Assembly: GCF_022048975.1 (NCBI RefSeq)
Contig: NZ_JAKMHX010000021.1
Location: 1 to 64,000 of the forward strand
Direction of reading: 5' to 3'
Origin: Sporosarcina cyprini
Lineage (GTDB): Bacteria > Bacillota > Bacilli > Bacillales_A > Planococcaceae
Length of the DNA: 64,000 nt
Position numbers and translations under genes: made by a program
Shown here: one piece after another, positions 33,687 to 42,118 of the stretch
How the letters are laid out: each line of letters opens with the position of its first letter
Position numbering within the stretch: the stretch's first letter is position 1
The notes under the pieces: generated by a model
Databases searched by the model: none
Seen by the model: the letters and a program-made list of their open reading frames with translations, nothing else
Told to the model about the DNA's origin: nothing

Positions 33687-35504
33687 ATGGTAAAAAGCTT
33701 GCCGAAACGTTCCGAAGTCAAGATCGAAGAAACATGGAACTTGGATGATTTATTCAAATCCGAAAGCGATTACAACACGGCGATTGAAGAACTTGAACAA
33801 GAGGTTGCCGCTTATGCGGACATGTTCAAAGGAAAGATTGCCGACGAAACGTCCATCATTGAAGCATTAAAAGGCTATGCTGCCATCTATGAAAAATTGG
33901 TGCCGATCGGTACGTATACAAGCCTAGCGATGAGTGAAGACCAAACGAATGACGAAGCACAAATGCGCTCCAGTAAATTTGGCTCGATCTCTGCTAAGCT
34001 AGGCAGTCAATTGTCATTCGTCACAAGCGAGCTTTCTGAGCTCCCTGCTGAATTATTGCAATCCGCTGCGGAGCAATCCGAGGAATTTAATCTCTATCTG
34101 AAAGAAATTCTGCGCGAAAAACCATATCGCCTTCACCCTGAAGTCGAAAAGACATTGGCTGCACTTTCTTCTGTGTTAAACGCGCCTTATGGCCTTTACA
34201 ACACGACGAAACTTGTCGATATCAACTTTGGCGAATTCGAAGTGGATGGAGAGAAGTATCCGCTCAGCTACACGTCTTTTGAAGGCGGCTGGGAAACTGA
34301 GCCGGATACAAAGAAACGCAGAGCTGCATACGATGCTTTCCATGCGAAGTTACGAGAGTACCAGCATACGACAGCCAAAACATACGATATGCACTTACAA
34401 GAAGAAAAGACGATGTCCGACCTGCGCGGATATGAAACAGTTTTCGATTATTTATTATTTAATCAAGAAGTAGACCGTTCCATGTACGACCGCCAGATCG
34501 ACTTGATCATGAAAGAATTGGCGCCGCATATGCGCAAATATGCAAAGCTTCTTCAAAAAGTTCATGGACTGGACGAAATGACTTTCTCAGATTTGAAAAT
34601 TCCGCTCGATCCAAACTATGAGCCGAAAATCACAATCGAAGAATCAAAGAAATATATTGATGATGCACTTGCGATCATGGGTGAAGATTATATTGACATG
34701 GTGGACCGTTCTTATAAAGAACGTTGGACGGATTTCGCTCAGAACGTCGGAAAATCGACAGGTGCTTTCTGTTCGAGCCCGTACGGAGTCCATCCGTATA
34801 TTCTAATCTCCTGGACTGGAAGCATGGAAGATGTCTTTGTCTTGGCCCATGAACTAGGACATGCAGGACATTTCTACAATGCTCATAAGCATCAGAACAT
34901 CTTCAATTCACGTCCATCCCTTTACTTCATCGAAGCACCTTCCACGATGAATGAAATGTTGATGGCGAACCACTTGCTCTCGAATTCGGATGATCCGAAA
35001 TTCAAGCGCTGGGTTATTTCTTCCATCGTGGCTCGTACGTATTATCACAACTTCGTTACGCACTTGCTGGAGGCGGCTTATCAACGAAAAGTTTATGACC
35101 GCATTGATGAAGGCGGCAGCGTGAACGCCAACGTATTGAACAGCTTGAAACGTGGCGTATTGGAAGAATTCTGGGGTAGCGATGTGGAAATCAATGAAGG
35201 GGCAGAACTGACATGGATGCGCCAGCCTCACTACTACATGGGCTTGTATCCGTATACGTACAGTGCCGGATTGACAATTTCCACACAAGTTTCCAAGCGG
35301 ATTCTTTCCGAAGGGCAGCCTGCTGTTGAAGATTGGTTGAAAGTATTGCAAGCTGGCGGTACAAAATCGCCTGCAGAGCTTGCAAAAATGGCAGGTGTCG
35401 ACATTACGACGGAACAGCCTTTATTGGATACAATCGCTTATATTGGTGAGCTGATCGATCAACTCGTCGAATTGACAGACGAAATCGAAGCCGCAAAAGC
35501 ATAA
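33687..35504 (+). CDS. pepF: Oligoendopeptidase F (M3B zinc metallopeptidase)
   Basis: A 605-residue cytosolic peptidase with the zinc site HELGH (His388, Glu389, His392) and the third ligand Glu about 26 residues later (SLYFIEAPSTMNEM). The N-terminal W-N-L-D-D-L-F motif and the long helical domain are typical of PepF. It cleaves short peptides of roughly 7-17 residues; in B. subtilis PepF overexpression affects sporulation phosphorelay peptides. The second ATG (33687) fits GGGAG better. It is a monocistronic unit with a terminator at 35513. Confidence 0.95.
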   Translation: MVKSLPKRSEVKIEETWNLDDLFKSESDYNTAIEELEQEVAAYADMFKGKIADETSIIEALKGYAAIYEKLVPIGTYTSLAMSEDQTNDEAQMRSSKFGSISAKLGSQLSFVTSELSELPAELLQSAAEQSEEFNLYLKEILREKPYRLHPEVEKTLAALSSVLNAPYGLYNTTKLVDINFGEFEVDGEKYPLSYTSFEGGWETEPDTKKRRAAYDAFHAKLREYQHTTAKTYDMHLQEEKTMSDLRGYETVFDYLLFNQEVDRSMYDRQIDLIMKELAPHMRKYAKLLQKVHGLDEMTFSDLKIPLDPNYEPKITIEESKKYIDDALAIMGEDYIDMVDRSYKERWTDFAQNVGKSTGAFCSSPYGVHPYILISWTGSMEDVFVLAHELGHAGHFYNAHKHQNIFNSRPSLYFIEAPSTMNEMLMANHLLSNSDDPKFKRWVISSIVARTYYHNFVTHLLEAAYQRKVYDRIDEGGSVNANVLNSLKRGVLEEFWGSDVEINEGAELTWMRQPHYYMGLYPYTYSAGLTISTQVSKRILSEGQPAVEDWLKVLQAGGTKSPAELAKMAGVDITTEQPLLDTIAYIGELIDQLVELTDEIEAAKA

Positions 35505-35512
35505 TAGAGTGA

Positions 35513-35547
35513 GCGAAGGAAATGCATCCCGTTTCCTTCGCTTTTTT
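35513..35547 (+). terminator. Rho-independent terminator of pepF
   Basis: GCGAAGGAAA (35513-35522) pairs with TTTCCTTCGC (35532-35541), followed by six T. Confidence 0.9.
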
Positions 35548-35656
35548 CATTCCACACGTCGCCAAATTACCCTTCCATTCGTCATGCAATTGTCAATCAT
35601 GTAATCTTTCGGTATCATAAAGAGAGACTAGTTTATTTGAGAAACGAGTGAAATCC

Positions 35657-36394
35657 ATGCGTTCAACAGAATCCAATTGGTTTATCCGCTTAGGATGTTT
35701 ATCACCAATCATTGGAACCATCGCGTTATTTGTATTGATACGACAAGACTCCATTTTGGCAGCCTTTCTATTTTTCGCATTGTTTTTCGGCTTCGCCATC
35801 CTCTTCCTCTATCTTTCCGGGAGAGCGGAAGGAAAAGCCAAACAGAAACAACAAGCATTTTTGGAGACCTTCCAACCGGCAAAACCATCTTATACCGAAT
35901 CCCATGCTTTTGTTTCCTATGATTTGCTAGCTAAAATAGCGATCGATGAGAAGCACCGTAAATTATATCTATGGGTGCCTCCTCTGCGGGACGGAAAGTA
36001 TGTAAACAAAGCCTATGCTTCCATGCCTTATGAAGTATTAGAATATGGTTACAAAGATCTGCTGGCGGTAGAAGTGTTTGAAAACGGACTTCGTAAAGAG
36101 CGATATAAAAATCCCGCTGAACGGACAGACGAAAGATTGGCTGTGCTTGGCCAAGAATGGAAAGAAGAAACGAATTCCAAGCTGCCGGTGGCCAAGAAAA
36201 TCATTTACCGGAAAGTCGCCACATTAGAAATGAAACTCGTAGTAGACGATGAAGAAAAACCTGTTCGTGTTATTCGGTTCTATTCAAACCTGGACAAGCG
36301 TTTAAATAAACAATCAGCCAAATATATTGCGATCAAAAAAGAGATGGATCATTGGACTTCTCTATTAGCCTTTATTATGGAAAACGGCAAATGA
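35657..36394 (+). CDS. Membrane protein with two N-terminal helices and a cytoplasmic domain
   Basis: A 245-residue protein. Two hydrophobic helices lie at about residues 10-28 and 33-53, followed by a basic linker (GRAEGKAKQKQQ) and a ~170-residue charged soluble domain containing YLWVPP and YKDLLAVEVFENG. The soluble part looks like a PH-like beta domain, but I cannot assign a family. The start is uncertain (ATG at 35657 or GTG at 35648). It has its own terminator. Confidence 0.7.
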   Translation: MRSTESNWFIRLGCLSPIIGTIALFVLIRQDSILAAFLFFALFFGFAILFLYLSGRAEGKAKQKQQAFLETFQPAKPSYTESHAFVSYDLLAKIAIDEKHRKLYLWVPPLRDGKYVNKAYASMPYEVLEYGYKDLLAVEVFENGLRKERYKNPAERTDERLAVLGQEWKEETNSKLPVAKKIIYRKVATLEMKLVVDDEEKPVRVIRFYSNLDKRLNKQSAKYIAIKKEMDHWTSLLAFIMENGK

Positions 36395-36401
36395 GAAATA
36401 G

Positions 36402-36435
36402 ACCAGGCGGAGTATTTCACACCGCCTGGTTTTTG
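36402..36435 (+). terminator. Terminator after the two-helix membrane protein gene
   Basis: ACCAGGCGG (36402-36410) pairs perfectly with CCGCCTGGT (36422-36430), followed by TTTTTG. The rest of the gene-free stretch to 36746 is AT-rich and shows nothing I recognise apart from the ribosome site of the next gene. Confidence 0.9.
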
Positions 36436-36746
36436 TTTTTTGGGGGCATAGACACTTTGCGAAAAAGTCGTTAAATGTGGATAAAAATGAAGTGATCGAT
36501 TAACCTCAATGATTGAACGATACCCCTGATTAAACCTGAGATAGATATAAAGTACTTACGTCAATTGAACACTGATGGAATAATTGATAGCGCTATGCAA
36601 ATTATCAATTTAAAAGTTCAAAAGCAAGTATAAATTAAGAGTCCATTCTAATAATATTTTCCCGGCTATGACTCGACAATTATTTCCAATTTAAATATAA
36701 TGTCTCTTAAGCGGAATGGAGAAATACTTTTCATCTTGGAGGTCAA

Positions 36747-36974
36747 ATGTGGACTTTATTATTAGCTAGTATACTTATAACTATTTGCTTGATCTTTGGA
36801 ATTTTAGATCATGTTATTCTTTTGATTATTACACTTCCTTTAATCTTATTTGGATCACTAATAGAGAAAAAGTTATTCGGAAAATTTCAGGAACCAAATA
36901 AGCTTATTTCCACTATAATTTTCTTATATCTTGGATTTACCATTCTATTAATAGTATATAAAGTATATTTATAG
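36747..36974 (+). CDS. Tiny hydrophobic membrane protein, unknown function
   Basis: A 75-residue protein made almost entirely of membrane helices (about residues 3-20, 22-40 and 55-73) around a short polar loop EKKLFGKFQEPNK. GGAGG lies four bases before the ATG and a terminator follows, so expression is plausible. Its codons are much more AT-rich than those of the neighbours, and it sits in a 1.3-kb gene-poor stretch next to repeats, which hints at acquisition. No family is recognised. Confidence 0.6.
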   Translation: MWTLLLASILITICLIFGILDHVILLIITLPLILFGSLIEKKLFGKFQEPNKLISTIIFLYLGFTILLIVYKVYL

Positions 36975-37020
36975 TCTCAAACTTACATATAAAAATGTTT
37001 GTTCAGAGCGTAAGAAAAAG

Positions 37021-37055
37021 GGGCGGAAATCAATCTGATTTTCTGCCCTTTTCAT
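37021..37055 (+). terminator. Terminator after the tiny membrane protein gene
   Basis: GGGCGGAAATCA (37021-37032) pairs with TGATTTTCTGCCC (37036-37048), followed by a T-rich run. Confidence 0.8.
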
Positions 37056-37129
37056 TTTTGAGTGGTTTAAAGAATAACATCAAACTTGGATAACTAACCG
37101 ATAAATCCGTAGCGAAATGCTTGTATTTA

Positions 37130-37364
37130 CCGAAAAGTGCTCGAAAATACCTTGGCAAGTTCGTAAATGCTGGAAGAGTCACGGCGGGAGTGCTAACAAG
37201 TTCGGCAGACCGCTCGTATCTTACCTTGAACCGCTCGTATATCCTCGCGAACCTCTCGTATCAGTTTCCTAACCGCTCGTATTTCTTTGGAACCGCTCGT
37301 ATCTGTCTGTAACCACTCGTATCTAATCTCCAACAGCTCGTATATGTTCTGCAACCGCTCGTAT
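37130..37364. repeat. Second intergenic ~21-bp repeat array with CTCGTAT core
   Basis: Eight clean units of the form AACCGCTCGTATn(9). The CTCGTAT cores start at 37213, 37234, 37255, 37276, 37296, 37316, 37337 and 37358 (steps 20-21 bp). Degenerate units (GTGCTCGAAAATA, AGTTCGTAAAT) extend to about 37130. The core is the same as at 20131-20487, but the variable halves differ and there is no higher-order duplication. Confidence 0.88.
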
Positions 37365-37390
37365 ATGCCATAGAGTGCTGGCGATGAAGT

Positions 37391-37440
37391 GACCGATATA
37401 TCTGTAAAACTGACCGTTAACGGACACTAACTGACCGATA
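37391..37440. repeat. Short 21-bp-period array with TGACCG(A/T)TA core
   Basis: GACCG starts at 37391, 37412 and 37433, exactly 21 bp apart, within units such as TGACCGATATATCTG. A related AACCGATAAATCC lies at 37096, on the other side of the CTCGTAT array. The core is different but the period is the same as in the neighbouring array. Confidence 0.6.
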
Positions 37441-37519
37441 AACATAAAGCATTCAATCTACCCCGTAACCGTTCCCTCCTTGACTGCTTACTACTAAGCT
37501 CCTTAACCTCATTATTCAT

Positions 37520-37539
37520 ACTGAGTTCTCTAACTCAGT
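37520..37539. other. Perfect 8-bp hairpin in the mtnE upstream region
   Basis: ACTGAGTT-ctct-AACTCAGT is a perfect stem-loop without a T-run, about 130 bp upstream of mtnE. Its role is unknown; it could be an operator or a relic terminator. There is no SAM (S-box) riboswitch signature here. Apart from repeats and terminator, the stretch 36975-37666 shows nothing else. Confidence 0.4.
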
Positions 37540-37666
37540 AAATCCACACCATCAAAAAAATTCATAAAAACTATCAGAATATAAGATAGATTTCTTCAAT
37601 ACGATATAGTACGATGAAAGGAGTTACTAGTCAGACTAATCTAATATCAAGGAACGAGGTTGTTGA

Positions 37667-38845
37667 ATGCTGATTTCAAATCGTTTGCAACAAATGCCGC
37701 CCCATTTCTTTTCGTCTCTGGTGAAGAAGGTGGATGCCGCGCGGGCAGCCGGTAAGGATATTATCAATTTAGGCAGGGGGAACCCGGACCAGCCGACGCC
37801 TCCCCACATTATTAAGGCGCTGCAAGAAGCGGCAGAGAAGCCAGAAACTCACGGGTATTCACCATTTAATGGAACAGCTGAGTTGAGACAGGCAGTGGCC
37901 GCCTTTTATAAACGTGAATACGATGTCGATGTGGATCCGGATACCGAAGTGGCGATCATCGGCGGTTCCAAAATCGGTCTAGTCGAGTTGCCACTTGCCA
38001 TGATGAATCCGGGCGATCTTCTGCTATTGCCGGATCCTGGGTATCCTGATTATTTATCAGGCGTCAGTCTTGCAGATATCCAATATGCGACGATGCCTTT
38101 ATTAGAAACTAATCAGTTCCTTCCCGATTTCTCCTTATTAACGAAGGAGCAGAAGGAACAGGCGAAACTGATGTATTTGAATTACCCGAACAACCCGACG
38201 AGCGCCACAGCATCCCGTGCTTTCTTCGAGGAAGCGATTCAATTTGGTAAAGATCATAACATTTTCATTTTGCATGATATGGCATATGGAGGTATTGGGT
38301 TTGAAGGTGAAAAGCCAGTCAGCTTCCTTCAGGCGGAAGGTGCCAAAGATATCGGCATAGAAATGTATACGCTTTCAAAGACGTATAATATGGCGGGCTG
38401 GCGTGTTGCATTTGCAGTTGGGAATCAACAAATGATTGATGCATTGAGACGATTGCAGGATTATTTGTTCATCAGTATTTTCCCGGCAGTCCAGCAGGCC
38501 GCCATTGCTGCACTTTCTGAAAACCAACAATGCGTGAAAGAACTGACGGAGTTGTATGAGCGGCGACGGGATGTTCTCATATCCGAATGCAGGCGGATTG
38601 GCTGGGATGTCACAGCTCCTAAAGCATCCTTTTTTGCGTGGTTGAAAGTGCCACCTGGCTATACAAGTGAAGCATTTGCCGACATTCTCCTCCAGCAAGC
38701 AGGCGTTGTTGTCACACCGGGCATAGGATTTGGCACGCACGGTGAAGGTTATGTCCGAGTCGGACTGTTGGCCAGCGAGGAACGTATTCGTGAAGCGGTA
38801 GGAAGAATTGCAACCCTCGGCATCTTTTCACCAAGCGGAGTATAA
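37667..38845 (+). CDS. mtnE: PLP-dependent aminotransferase, MtnE (methionine salvage) type
   Basis: A 392-residue class I/II aminotransferase. The N-terminal NLGRGNPDQPTPPHI, the middle LMYLNYPNNPTSA and the PLP-lysine region YTLSKTYNMAGWRVAFAVGN (about residue 236) closely match B. subtilis MtnE, which transaminates 2-keto-4-methylthiobutyrate to methionine. The LL-diaminopimelate aminotransferase group is a more distant alternative. No other mtn genes are near. AAGGAACGAGG precedes the ATG. Confidence 0.85.
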   Translation: MLISNRLQQMPPHFFSSLVKKVDAARAAGKDIINLGRGNPDQPTPPHIIKALQEAAEKPETHGYSPFNGTAELRQAVAAFYKREYDVDVDPDTEVAIIGGSKIGLVELPLAMMNPGDLLLLPDPGYPDYLSGVSLADIQYATMPLLETNQFLPDFSLLTKEQKEQAKLMYLNYPNNPTSATASRAFFEEAIQFGKDHNIFILHDMAYGGIGFEGEKPVSFLQAEGAKDIGIEMYTLSKTYNMAGWRVAFAVGNQQMIDALRRLQDYLFISIFPAVQQAAIAALSENQQCVKELTELYERRRDVLISECRRIGWDVTAPKASFFAWLKVPPGYTSEAFADILLQQAGVVVTPGIGFGTHGEGYVRVGLLASEERIREAVGRIATLGIFSPSGV

Positions 38846-38867
38846 GGCTTTTCGTTCCAATAAAATG

Positions 38868-38910
38868 AATCAGGTGGAGAAAACGTCTAGTTTTCTCCAC
38901 CTGATTTCTT
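38868..38910. terminator. Bidirectional terminator between mtnE and a GNAT gene
   Basis: AATCAGGTGGAGAAAA (38868-38883) pairs with TTTTCTCCACCTGATT (38891-38906), with T residues after it on the plus strand and a short AT-rich tail on the minus strand. Confidence 0.88.
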
Positions 38911-39756
38911 TTATATAAAGCCGATATGAACTGAATCTGCGATATGCTGATAGCCGATTTCCTTATAAATTTTATTGGACGTCGGGTTCAGCATGTCTGT
39001 ATAGAGGACACAAAATGCATACTCTTGCAGGAGTTCTTTCGAGACATGTGCCACTAATGAACGGGCATATCCCTTCCTTCTCTGATCAGACGGCGTAAAC
39101 ACCAGTGACACGGTGATGCTATTTTTCGTCGGTCTTGATTTCTTCATCATGGAAACAACCTCACCCTCATGTTCCCATACGAAGACTTCCCGGTCCTCGA
39201 TGAATTTGGCGACCTTTTCTTTTACCACATGTAAATCCGTTACTGGCAGATGGGTATCCGATTCGAAGGCATTGTACCATTCTTCAATTAATGCACTGTC
39301 CCCTTCGTTCGCTTTTCGCCAATTTCCCAGACTGTGTACGAGTGATTCATCTGGAGCATCAAGCCGATACAGACCTTGGTCCATTAAAACAACTGAAGTC
39401 TGGCCCGTTTGCTTTTCCCACTCTGCTGAAAATTTCTCTGCCCAAGGTTTTTGACTGATGATCGATTGCACTGGAATGGAATGTTCGAGAATATATCGTA
39501 TTGCTTCCTGAAATATTTCCTCAATCCGATCCTCTGCTGCAACAATAATGTTCAATGCATGGGGAGGCGTCATTTGGAACAACCCTAATAAATCGTCTTC
39601 CTCCTCGACAATTCCCATAAAAGGATCTGCATATTTTCCAGCTCGAATTGCCTGCAAGACACCATAAAACAGACTGTTCACATCTTCTCCCTGCTCTAAA
39701 ACCGGTTCTGCTGCCCGTGCGAAACGATCTGCATCTTCAAATTGTACAAATCTCAT
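38911..39756 (-). CDS. GNAT-family N-acetyltransferase
   Basis: A 281-residue protein. The C-terminal GNAT domain has VSLVFTPSDQRRKGYARSLVAHVSKELL (about residue 215), where QRRKGYA is the acetyl-CoA pyrophosphate loop, followed by LNPTSNKIYKEIGYQHIADSV. The N-terminal half is a degenerate GNAT-like domain, as in other ~280-residue Bacillus acetyltransferases. The ATG at 39756 behind GGGGTGGGG is preferred over a start 54 bases upstream. The acceptor is unknown. Confidence 0.85.
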   Translation of the reverse strand: MRFVQFEDADRFARAAEPVLEQGEDVNSLFYGVLQAIRAGKYADPFMGIVEEEDDLLGLFQMTPPHALNIIVAAEDRIEEIFQEAIRYILEHSIPVQSIISQKPWAEKFSAEWEKQTGQTSVVLMDQGLYRLDAPDESLVHSLGNWRKANEGDSALIEEWYNAFESDTHLPVTDLHVVKEKVAKFIEDREVFVWEHEGEVVSMMKKSRPTKNSITVSLVFTPSDQRRKGYARSLVAHVSKELLQEYAFCVLYTDMLNPTSNKIYKEIGYQHIADSVHIGFI

Positions 39757-39863
39757 GACCCCACCCCATTCTGTTTTGAAGATTATACCGTTCCCTCTCT
39801 TACTTGTCATCCAATTTTTAATTAATCACCTAATCTTTTCATCTTTCCTGCAAAGCAGTCCAA

Positions 39864-39899
39864 CAAAAAAAGGCTTTGAGATATACTATCTCAGCCTTT
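39864..39899 (-). terminator. Terminator of the DUF2269-like / ASCH operon
   Basis: On the minus strand AAAGGCTGAGA pairs with TCTCAAAGCCTTT (bulged), followed by TTTTGTTGG. Confidence 0.75.
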
Positions 39900-39958
39900 A
39901 TTTGCACTTAGCACCTACTTGAGATTCTTTGGATGCCACGATATGTACAGCGGAACGC

Positions 39959-40399
39959 TTACCAAAGTATCGGCTTTTGCACCATCAGCCATAGCATGAC
40001 TAACATAAGCAGTATGTAAATCCATGTCGTATTCCATAGCTTTCGCAATATGAGGCGTTTATCCTCTGCTTGATCGAAGCGCCTAAGCACCCTTGTAAAA
40101 CCGCTCGCCAGAAAAAAAGCGGATAGCAGCATGACACCGAGTGTCATGATCACCCAAGATGTATGCCAAGGCCAGGGCCCAAACAGAATGAGGAGAGCGC
40201 CTGTCACTACTAAAGCATGCCCTGCATGCATAATAAATCGGACGGCAACGGAGATGAGGGACACATAGGACCGCTCAATCTCCTGTTGCACACCATTTAA
40301 TTGCTTGATGACAAGAAGCAGGACAAACAATGGACCAATTGCCAGGACAGCACTTACGATATGGAAATACAGAATAATGTCATAGACCGTAACATTCAT
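39959..40399 (-). CDS. DUF2269-like four-helix membrane protein
   Basis: A 146-residue protein with four hydrophobic helices. A conserved His lies in the first (YFHIVSAVLAIGPLF) and another in the second (FIMHAGHALVVTGALLI), a layout seen in DUF2269 and CopD-like families where such His residues may bind heme or metal. Function unproven. The gene lies 13 bp downstream of the ASCH gene and is probably co-transcribed. Confidence 0.7.
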   Translation of the reverse strand: MNVTVYDIILYFHIVSAVLAIGPLFVLLLVIKQLNGVQQEIERSYVSLISVAVRFIMHAGHALVVTGALLILFGPWPWHTSWVIMTLGVMLLSAFFLASGFTRVLRRFDQAEDKRLILRKLWNTTWIYILLMLVMLWLMVQKPILW

Positions 40400-40412
40400 G
40401 AAACGACCTATA

Positions 40413-40745
40413 TTAATTCTCTACAGCGCTGAATTCATGCACCCACACGCTCATCGTTGGAAGCCATGGCATTTTAGGGTGTAAGGACAGTATGGATTGC
40501 TTATAGTCTTCGAGATTATCAAAGCCTTCCTGTTTTGCATTCTCTTCCGTCAATTCGCCAAGTGTTTGAGCATATAGCTTGTCCACCTTGAACTCCTTGC
40601 CTTCCAGCACCATAATTTCTCCCGGATATGCATATACTCCGTTTCGTCGAGTCGCGGTCTTCTTGCCTTCCAATACTTTTTTAACATCCGCAGGAACGGT
40701 AACAAGGCGTTCCACGGAACATGTTTTTTTCGGATAATCTGTCAT
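40413..40745 (-). CDS. ASCH-domain protein (PUA-like RNA-binding fold)
   Basis: A 110-residue protein. The pattern VKKVLEGKKTATRRNG (about residue 22), then a short strand YPGEIMVLEGKEFKV and the helix ELTEENAKQEGFDNLEDYKQSI, is the ASCH fold, whose GxKxxTxR motif contacts nucleic acid or nucleotides. The ATG at 40745 has GGAG seven bases upstream. Members may act on modified nucleosides (E. coli YqfB is an amidohydrolase); the role here is unknown. Confidence 0.75.
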   Translation of the reverse strand: MTDYPKKTCSVERLVTVPADVKKVLEGKKTATRRNGVYAYPGEIMVLEGKEFKVDKLYAQTLGELTEENAKQEGFDNLEDYKQSILSLHPKMPWLPTMSVWVHEFSAVEN

Positions 40746-40910
40746 TTTTATTCTCTCCTTCATCATTCAAAAATACTTTATTAACTTTCCAGTACGCACC
40801 CGGATCAAAGCCCGATAACGCCATTTTACCATGATTGTTTCAAAATCCTCCAGCAGCACAAAGGAAAATCAGGCATATTTCGTGAACATTTTTTGCCTGG
40901 GAACTTGGCA

Positions 40911-41351
40911 TTACCGAATGATTTCCTTCACTACTACCTCGACATTTCCTCTGAGCGCCCTGCTGATCATACATGAAGCTTCGGCCTTTTCCGTTAATTT
41001 CCTTGTCATTTCTCGCTCTGCCTCAGAGGCATTTTCCATCAAAGTAATGGTCGGCTTATGGATAATTTTCTTGTATGTAATGACTCCGTTCGTCACATCC
41101 ACAATGCCCACGGATTCCATCGTTAAACTCCGCTTCGCGATATGGCTTCTCTCCATCATCGCAGCCAATGTGATGATATAGCATGTCGCAGCTGCTCCAA
41201 GCAGCATCTCATCCGGATTTGTTCCAATTCCGGGACCTTCCATCTCAATCGGAATCGAAACCTCAGTCTTTAAATGGAGCGCTTCAATCGTCCCCACGTC
41301 ATTGCGGAGTCCTGGCCAGTCCGCCTTCAAATGAAATTGATGTTCCGCCAT
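40911..41351 (-). CDS. OsmC/Ohr-family peroxiredoxin-like protein
   Basis: A 146-residue protein with the two OsmC cysteines, in GAAATCYIITLAAMM (about residue 56) and EASCMISRALRGN (about residue 125). It belongs to the YhfA-like/SACOL1771 branch of OsmC proteins, which reduce organic hydroperoxides. The ATG at 41351 has AAGGAGGG ten bases upstream. It is monocistronic. Confidence 0.88.
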   Translation of the reverse strand: MAEHQFHLKADWPGLRNDVGTIEALHLKTEVSIPIEMEGPGIGTNPDEMLLGAAATCYIITLAAMMERSHIAKRSLTMESVGIVDVTNGVITYKKIIHKPTITLMENASEAEREMTRKLTEKAEASCMISRALRGNVEVVVKEIIR

Positions 41352-41491
41352 AGTATTTTGGCCCTCCTTCATGTCCTTCCATCATATCATGATTACCGCA
41401 TCCTACCTTGGATGCTGACTCCACGCCCACTCTCTCCTGATGACCCAATCATATAAATACAAAACGAACCGTCAATTGCGGAGGGATGAAA

Positions 41492-42037
41492 ATGCAATTG
41501 CTCACCATCATTCTTATTGGAATAGCTGCAAACTTGGACAATTTGGGCATCAGTCTGTCTTACGGATTACGTTATCATCGTATACCGATCGTGTATAATG
41601 TGGTCATCTCTTTTATTTCCATGCTTTTTGCCTACTTCTCCATCCTGGCAGGCAGCTGGATATCCGGATATATTCCGATGAATGTCGCAAACATCCTGGG
41701 CGGCCTCGTTCTCATTGGTCTAGGGTGCTGGTTCATTTTAAAGCCCGTCAGCCAGTCGACGGGCAATCCGCAACGGATCACGACCATCCATTGGAAGGAG
41801 TCGATCGTGCTTGGTTTTATTCTGGCGATCAATTGCCTGACTATAGGGTTTGGAGCCGGATTTACAGGAGTTCCCCCCTTCCTGGCTTCCCTTTCCATCG
41901 GGGTGTTTTCGTTCATCTCCATCGGAATTGGAGTAAAGCTTGGTCATCGGATCGGCTATACATGGTTCGGCCAGCAGTCCGACCGAATCGCGGGAGTACT
42001 TCTTGTTCTAATCGGCTTATATGAAATTTTCATTTGA
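41492..42037 (+). CDS. ytaF: YtaF-family membrane protein (MntP-like)
   Basis: A 181-residue protein with six membrane helices. The first is the signature GIAANLDNLGISLSYGLR (about residue 9) with conserved Asp and Asn, and its inverted-repeat partner is GFILAINCLTIGFGAGF. YtaF is called a sporulation membrane protein in B. subtilis, and the fold is shared with MntP manganese exporters. The second ATG (41492) suits the GGAGGG site. No operon partner is evident. Confidence 0.85.
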   Translation: MQLLTIILIGIAANLDNLGISLSYGLRYHRIPIVYNVVISFISMLFAYFSILAGSWISGYIPMNVANILGGLVLIGLGCWFILKPVSQSTGNPQRITTIHWKESIVLGFILAINCLTIGFGAGFTGVPPFLASLSIGVFSFISIGIGVKLGHRIGYTWFGQQSDRIAGVLLVLIGLYEIFI

Positions 42038-42118
42038 TGCCAGCAATAAAAAGACCACGTGCTACTTCGATCAGGACAGCTTTCCTTTTCGTCGCATTTT
42101 CTGCACGCGGTCTTTTGC

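Noticed and set aside
37121..37312. Plus-strand 63-codon frame over the second CTCGTAT array
   Set aside because: It is repeat-derived, has no ribosome site and no recognisable sequence.
37381..37666. SAM (S-box) riboswitch or T-box before mtnE
   Set aside because: No S-box core, no T-box sequence or specifier/antiterminator structure is visible; only a simple 8-bp hairpin is present.
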